Of a stretch of DNA of 9,272 bases, positions 5,741 through 9,272 are shown piece by piece. Position 1 is the stretch's first letter. Each line of letters starts with the position of its first letter. The notes under the pieces were generated by a model. The model worked only from the letters and a program-made list of their open reading frames with translations, made no database searches and was not told the origin of the DNA. Source of the stretch: Paracoccaceae bacterium (GTDB lineage: Bacteria; Pseudomonadota; Alphaproteobacteria; Rhodobacterales; Rhodobacteraceae); contig WFQA01000215.1 in NCBI GenBank assembly GCA_015487255.1, forward strand, positions 1 through 9,272. The letters are read 5' to 3'. Both the position numbers and the translations under genes were made by a program.

Positions 5741-6580
5741 CTATCTCAATGTCGCACGAAATATTGATGCCGGATAGGTGCCCAGTATACGCATTGAACT
5801 CGTGAAATAATCCAGTTCCTCAAGTGCACGCTTGAGGCTCCCATCTTCGGGATGCCCTTCGACATCCGCATAAAACTGGGTAGCCTTAAAACTGCCATTC
5901 ACCATATAACTTTCCAGTTTCAGCATATTTACACCGTTCGTCGCAAACCCCCCCATCGCTTTATAGAGCGCTGACGGCAAGTTACGCACTTCAAATACCA
6001 TGGTCGTGATCTGATTTTTTTCCGGCAACACCCGCCTTGCCTCGGGCGACATCACCAAGAAGCGGGTGGTGTTGTGGGTGTTATCCTCGATATGCCGCGC
6101 CAGCACATCCAACCCGTAAAGTTCGCCCGCCAGTTCCGAGGCCAGTGCCGCCATGCCCGGGTCTCCCAATTCGGCCACATGTTTGGCCGAACCGGCCGTA
6201 TCGGCTCCGGTTTCAGGCCTTATTCCGTGTTCTTTCAAAAAACCCCGGCTCTGACCAAGCAGCACCGTGTGACTCATTGCGGTTTTCACATCCGCGAGCT
6301 TAGCGCCCTTAACCCCGAGCAGGTTCACATGCACGCGCACAAAATGCTCGCCCACGATATGCAGCCCCGATTCGGGCAAAAGCGCGTGGATATCCGCCAC
6401 CCGCCCATAGGTCGAGTTTTCCACCGGCAGCATGGCCAGATCGGCCCGCCCTTCCTTCACCGCCGCAATCGCCCCTTCAAAACTATGGCAAGGCAGCGGC
6501 TCTTGCCCGGCAAACACCTCGACACAGGCCTGATGGGAATAAGCGCCCAGCTCGCCCTGAAAGGAAATTATCTGTTTCAT
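5741..6580 (-). CDS. pheA: Prephenate dehydratase
   Basis: This is a monofunctional 279-residue enzyme that converts prephenate to phenylpyruvate in phenylalanine synthesis, in the cytoplasm. The catalytic domain runs from about 4 to 176, with ISFQGELGAYSH at 5-16, LPVENSTYG at 51-59 and the catalytic TTRF motif at 171-174. An ACT regulatory domain follows at about 192-270 (SALYKAMGGFATNGVNMLKL, then ESYM at 223-226). No chorismate mutase domain is fused to it. I chose ATG 6580: AGGTGA upstream (complement of 6591-6596) gives a Shine-Dalgarno with about 8 bases of spacing. A GTG start at 6592 would add MKNV but would sit inside that site. It is divergent from cycM across 129 bp, and its stop abuts repeat copy B. 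The ACT motif ESYM differs from the ESRP of E. coli PheA. Confidence 0.95.
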   Translation of the reverse strand: MKQIISFQGELGAYSHQACVEVFAGQEPLPCHSFEGAIAAVKEGRADLAMLPVENSTYGRVADIHALLPESGLHIVGEHFVRVHVNLLGVKGAKLADVKTAMSHTVLLGQSRGFLKEHGIRPETGADTAGSAKHVAELGDPGMAALASELAGELYGLDVLARHIEDNTHNTTRFLVMSPEARRVLPEKNQITTMVFEVRNLPSALYKAMGGFATNGVNMLKLESYMVNGSFKATQFYADVEGHPEDGSLKRALEELDYFTSSMRILGTYPASIFRATLR

Positions 6581-6667
6581 TACGTTTTTCACCTATTTGG
6601 TCGTTTCGTCGCGCCTACACACCTTGATTTCGCCTCCAAGATACGGCTAAAACCCTTTCGAGCAACC

Positions 6668-6689
6668 CATTCCGGGCTGGACCCGGGCA
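6668..6689. repeat. Degenerate GC-rich palindrome between pheA and cycM
   Basis: CCGGG at 6672-6676 and CCCGG at 6682-6686 flank CTGGA. The stretch CATTCCGGGCTGGACCCGGG resembles a short palindromic repeat that I remember as common in alphaproteobacterial intergenic regions (consensus roughly CATTCCCGGGCTTGACCCGG). The resemblance is from memory and this copy is imperfect. It sits about 21 bases before the cycM ATG and could also act as an operator or leader hairpin. Confidence 0.4.
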
Positions 6690-6709
6690 AAAGTAAGGTA
6701 TTTCATCCG

Positions 6710-7204
6710 ATGAACACAATGGAAATTACAAAAGTTGTTGCTGGCGTATCCGGCTCTCTGCTTATTCTGCTGCTTTTGCAAATGGGCGCCAAGGGGTATT
6801 ATTTAGGCAAAGGCGACGAAGAAGCCGCCTATACCATTGAAGTGGCCGAAGCCGCACCCGTTGAGCAAGAGGTGGTTATACCGTTTTCGGAGATTCTGGC
6901 CGCTGCCGATGCCGATAAAGGCCAGCGGGTGTTTGCAACCTGTGCCGCCTGCCACGGGGTGGATCCGGGGGTTGTCAGGGCTGGCCCTTCCTTGTTTGGT
7001 ATTGTTGATCGCCCTGTCGGCTCGGAAGATTTCAGCTATTCAGATACGCTTGCCAACCTGGGCGGGAACTGGACAGTGGATGACCTGAACGCATTTCTGA
7101 CCAAGCCCTCCACCTATGCCCCGGGCACCAGCATGAGCTTTGCCGGAGTGAAAAAAGAAAAAGACCGCGCCAATCTGATCGCTTATCTTTCGACCCTGCA
7201 ATAG
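6710..7204 (+). CDS. cycM: Membrane-anchored cytochrome c (CycM / c552 type)
   Basis: This 164-residue class I cytochrome c has an uncleaved N-terminal anchor (hydrophobic 9-25: VVAGVSGSLLILLLLQM). A linker rich in Ala, Glu and Pro (about 36-58) is followed by a periplasmic haem domain (about 60-164). The haem site is CAACH at 78-82, and the probable axial methionine is Met142 in PGTSMSF. This layout matches CycM of Paracoccus and Rhodobacter, which passes electrons from the bc1 complex to the aa3 oxidase. I chose ATG 6710 because it gives a complete anchor. Met4 (6719) is an alternative. A frame open far upstream to 6074 only runs antisense through pheA. The Shine-Dalgarno is weak (AAGG at 6695-6698). 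A strong intrinsic terminator follows at 7220-7254, so it is probably a single-gene unit. Confidence 0.92.
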   Translation: MNTMEITKVVAGVSGSLLILLLLQMGAKGYYLGKGDEEAAYTIEVAEAAPVEQEVVIPFSEILAAADADKGQRVFATCAACHGVDPGVVRAGPSLFGIVDRPVGSEDFSYSDTLANLGGNWTVDDLNAFLTKPSTYAPGTSMSFAGVKKEKDRANLIAYLSTLQ

Positions 7205-7219
7205 GTTGATATAGCTTCC

Positions 7220-7254
7220 AAAAGCCGCGTCTTTGCAAAAGGGCGCGGCTTTTT
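7220..7254 (+). terminator. Rho-independent terminator of cycM
   Basis: AAAAGCCGCG at 7220-7229 pairs perfectly with CGCGGCTTTT at 7244-7253. The loop is 14 bases and the stem runs into five T residues. It starts 16 bases after the cycM stop. The A-rich left arm would make it work partly on the opposite strand too. Confidence 0.9.
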
Positions 7255-7330
7255 GCTGCTTTATGCACTGTTCACAAAATCGCGTCTTGCGTTGGGTGAA
7301 TTTGCCGCTACCATATTTTCAGGATAATAT

Positions 7331-7334
7331 GGAG
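7331..7334 (+). promoter_or_regulatory. Ribosome-binding site deciding the yejA start
   Basis: GGAG lies 8 bases before the ATG at 7343 and supports that start. The downstream signal peptide is complete only with this start. The AT-rich stretch just upstream (7311-7330) probably contains the promoter. GATAAT at 7323-7328 and TAATAT at 7325-7330 are possible -10 boxes, but neither has a good -35. Confidence 0.6.
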
Positions 7335-7342
7335 AATTTGCT

Positions 7343-9238
7343 ATGATAAGCCGCTCACAAAGCAAGGCCCGTGCCATCGCCCGCACCGAAATCCCGCTTT
7401 GGAAGATATTTGCCGTGCTGTTTCTGGCCGCACTGCTCACCATTTTTGCCAGCCTGAGCCATGCGGATGAGGATATCACCGTCACCCACGGCCTATCCAA
7501 ATTTGGTGATCTGAAATACGATGCCGATTTTCCCTATCTTGATTACGTGAACCCCAACGCCCCCAAAGGCGGTGAATATTCCACCTGGGCCTTTGGCACT
7601 TTTGATTCGATGAACCCCTATATCACCAAGGGCAATGCCGCGGGCAGCTCCGCTATTTTTATCGAGAGCCTGATGGTCGGCACCGCTGACGAGCCGGATT
7701 CGGTTTACGGGCTGATCGCCGAAAGCGTTGAATATCCCTCTGACCGTTCCTGGGCGATCTTCAACCTGCGCCCCGAGGCGCGGTTTTCTGACGGCACGCC
7801 GGTAACTGCCGCTGATGTGGTTTTCACCCATAATATTTTCCTTGAAAAGGGCATCCCCTCTTATCGCGCCATCATGGAGGCCGAGGTTGCCTCGGTTGAA
7901 GCGCTGGATGAAACAAGGGTGAAGTTCACCTTCACCGCCCCTTCGGATGACAACACCAACCTGCTGCTGGTTGCCGGCACTCCGGTGCTTTCCGAGGCGC
8001 AATTCGCTGATCGGGATTTTGCCGAATCCACCCTTGACCCGATTCTCGGCACCGGGCCATATGTGCTTGAATCTATGGATGTCGGCAAGCAGCTCACCTA
8101 TGTCTATAACCCCGATTATTGGGGGGCGGACCTGCCGATCAATATCGGCAGCAACAATTTCGAGCGGATCCGCTTTGAATATTACGCTGACCCGACCGCT
8201 GCCTTTGAAGGGTTCAAGGCCGGGGAATACCTGTTTCGCAATGAAAACTCCTCCAAAGCCTGGGCGCAGGATTATGAATTCCCGGCCGTTGAAAACGGCT
8301 GGGTGGTGAAAGAGGAATTGCCTGATGGCAATATCGGCCAAGCCCAAGGATTTTTCTTTAACCTGCAGCGCGAAAAATTTTCCGACCCGCGTGTGCGCGA
8401 GGCGATTGGCATGGCGTTTAACTTTGAGTGGTCCAACAAAACCCTGTTTTACGGGCTTTATGAGCGGGTGGACAGTTTTTTCAAAAACTCCGATCTTGAA
8501 GCGCAAGGCATGATCCCGGCAGATGAATTGGCGATTTTGGAACCATATCGTGCCGATCTGCCCGAAGAGGTGTTTACCGAGCCGGTCTATTCGCCGCCGG
8601 TATCGGGCGAAAACCAGATCGACCGTTCGGTCATTCGCGCCGCGGGCAAATTGCTGGACGAAGCCGGTTGGACAGTGCAGGACGGGGTGCGCAAAAACGC
8701 CGCTGGCGAGCAGCTCACCATCGAGTTCCTCAACTATTCGCCATTGTTTGACCGTATCATCAACCCTTATCTGGAAAACCTCGAGCGGCTGGGGATCGAG
8801 GCGACCAATAACCGGGTCGATACCGCACAATATACCGAGCGCACCCGCAATCGCGAATTTGATATCATGATCAGCACCTATGGCAATTCGATCACCCCCG
8901 GCCTTGGCCTGCGCCAGACCTATGCGTCGGAAAACGCCAATGTGCCCTCACGCAACCGCGCCGGCCTTGCCAACCCGGCGATTGATGCGCTGGTCGAGCG
9001 GGTGATTGCCGCACAAACCCGCGAGGAGCTGAACCTCAACACCCGCGCGCTTGACCGTGCGCTGCGGGCCTTGCATATCTGGGTGCCGCAATGGTTCAAG
9101 GATGTGCATTCCGTGGCTTATTGGGATGTATATGACTACCCCGACCCGGCGCTTTCGCCCTTTGCGCTCGGGGCCTCAAGCTGGTGGTGGTGGGATGAGG
9201 AAAAGGCCGCCAAGCTGCAAGCGGAGGGTGCGCTCTAG
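7343..9238 (+). CDS. yejA: ABC transporter peptide-binding protein, YejA type
   Basis: This 631-residue periplasmic solute-binding protein of family 5 delivers oligopeptides to the YejBEF transporter. In E. coli, YejABEF imports peptides including microcin C. The N-terminus is a long signal peptide: basic residues to 14, hydrophobic 23-37, and cleavage likely after SHA at 39-41. The mature start THGLSKFGDLKYDADFPYLD with DYVNPNAPKGGEYS is highly characteristic of YejA. The SBP_bac_5 fold follows, including the FNLRPEARFSDGTPVTAADVVF segment common to the family. It closes with SWWWWDEEKAA near the C-terminus. The length fits the family (about 600-640). It has no lipobox Cys, so it is a soluble binding protein. 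A permease gene starts 3 bases after its stop, which confirms a yejAB-type operon. The real substrates are not known from sequence. Confidence 0.93.
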   Translation: MISRSQSKARAIARTEIPLWKIFAVLFLAALLTIFASLSHADEDITVTHGLSKFGDLKYDADFPYLDYVNPNAPKGGEYSTWAFGTFDSMNPYITKGNAAGSSAIFIESLMVGTADEPDSVYGLIAESVEYPSDRSWAIFNLRPEARFSDGTPVTAADVVFTHNIFLEKGIPSYRAIMEAEVASVEALDETRVKFTFTAPSDDNTNLLLVAGTPVLSEAQFADRDFAESTLDPILGTGPYVLESMDVGKQLTYVYNPDYWGADLPINIGSNNFERIRFEYYADPTAAFEGFKAGEYLFRNENSSKAWAQDYEFPAVENGWVVKEELPDGNIGQAQGFFFNLQREKFSDPRVREAIGMAFNFEWSNKTLFYGLYERVDSFFKNSDLEAQGMIPADELAILEPYRADLPEEVFTEPVYSPPVSGENQIDRSVIRAAGKLLDEAGWTVQDGVRKNAAGEQLTIEFLNYSPLFDRIINPYLENLERLGIEATNNRVDTAQYTERTRNREFDIMISTYGNSITPGLGLRQTYASENANVPSRNRAGLANPAIDALVERVIAAQTREELNLNTRALDRALRALHIWVPQWFKDVHSVAYWDVYDYPDPALSPFALGASSWWWWDEEKAAKLQAEGAL

Positions 9239-9241
9239 CCC

Positions 9242-9272
9242 ATGGCCGCTTATGTTTTCCGGCGTTTGCTGC
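9242..9272 (+). CDS. yejB: 5' end of ABC transporter permease, YejB type (partial)
   Basis: Ten codons are visible, MAAYVFRRLL, before the window ends. The pattern of a short aromatic and basic N-terminus leading into a membrane segment is what DppB/OppB/YejB permeases begin with. It starts 3 bases after the yejA stop, and the GGAGGG at 9223-9228 inside the end of yejA is a possible ribosome-binding site, though 13 bases away. The identification rests mostly on position after yejA. Confidence 0.75.
   Translation, partial: MAAYVFRRLL

Noticed and set aside
6074..6709. In-frame N-terminal extension of cycM giving a 376-residue protein
   Set aside because: The extension is antisense to pheA and looks like noise. 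The start at 6710 gives a complete anchored cytochrome c of the expected size.
7493..8830. Long open frame on the minus strand opposite yejA (445 codons)
   Set aside because: It lies wholly antisense to a well-supported yejA, has no recognisable domains, and is explained by codon bias on the other strand.

Overview
The window looks like a stretch of chromosome from an alphaproteobacterium, most likely a member of the Rhodobacterales (Roseobacter or Rhodobacter relatives). This is inferred from the GC-rich coding style, from a monofunctional prephenate dehydratase divergent from a membrane-anchored CycM-type cytochrome c, from the YejA-type peptide-binding protein, and from the intergenic repeats. 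No taxonomic search was possible.

Layout. Positions 1-99 hold the last 32 codons of an unidentified gene, joined by an ATGA overlap to a LysR-type regulator (96-1052). A 489-bp gap with stem-loops and candidate operators follows. Next come three genes of ureide (allantoin) catabolism: puuE-type allantoinase (1542-2450), (S)-ureidoglycine aminohydrolase allE (2755-3588) and ureidoglycolate lyase allA (3585-4061). The NADH pyrophosphatase gene nudC overlaps allA (start at 4054), and an SRPBCC-fold gene follows closely (5023-5490). On the opposite strand lies pheA, prephenate dehydratase (5741-6580). Divergent from it is cycM (6710-7204), which ends in a clear intrinsic terminator. Last come yejA (7343-9238) and the first codons of a yejB-like permease (9242 onward).

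How the genes work together. PuuE opens allantoin to allantoate, AllE deaminates ureidoglycine to ureidoglycolate, and AllA splits that to glyoxylate and urea. The step between PuuE and AllE, allantoate amidohydrolase, is not in the window. The LysR gene upstream is a candidate regulator of the pathway. allE, allA, nudC and the SRPBCC gene are packed so tightly (overlaps of 4 and 8 bases, then a 27-base gap) that they probably share a transcript. The pheA, cycM and yej genes are separate units.

The main unexplained structure is a dispersed intergenic repeat of about 205 bp. One copy lies between puuE and allE and one between the SRPBCC gene and pheA, in the same orientation. Both are chains of stem-loops. 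One hairpin is sequence-identical, one keeps its position but has different arms, and one shows a compensatory base-pair change. A third gap, between lysR and puuE, carries a different element that shares only the leading 18-base module. I did not find a convincing new defence or mobile system here. The non-coding repeats are the best lead.
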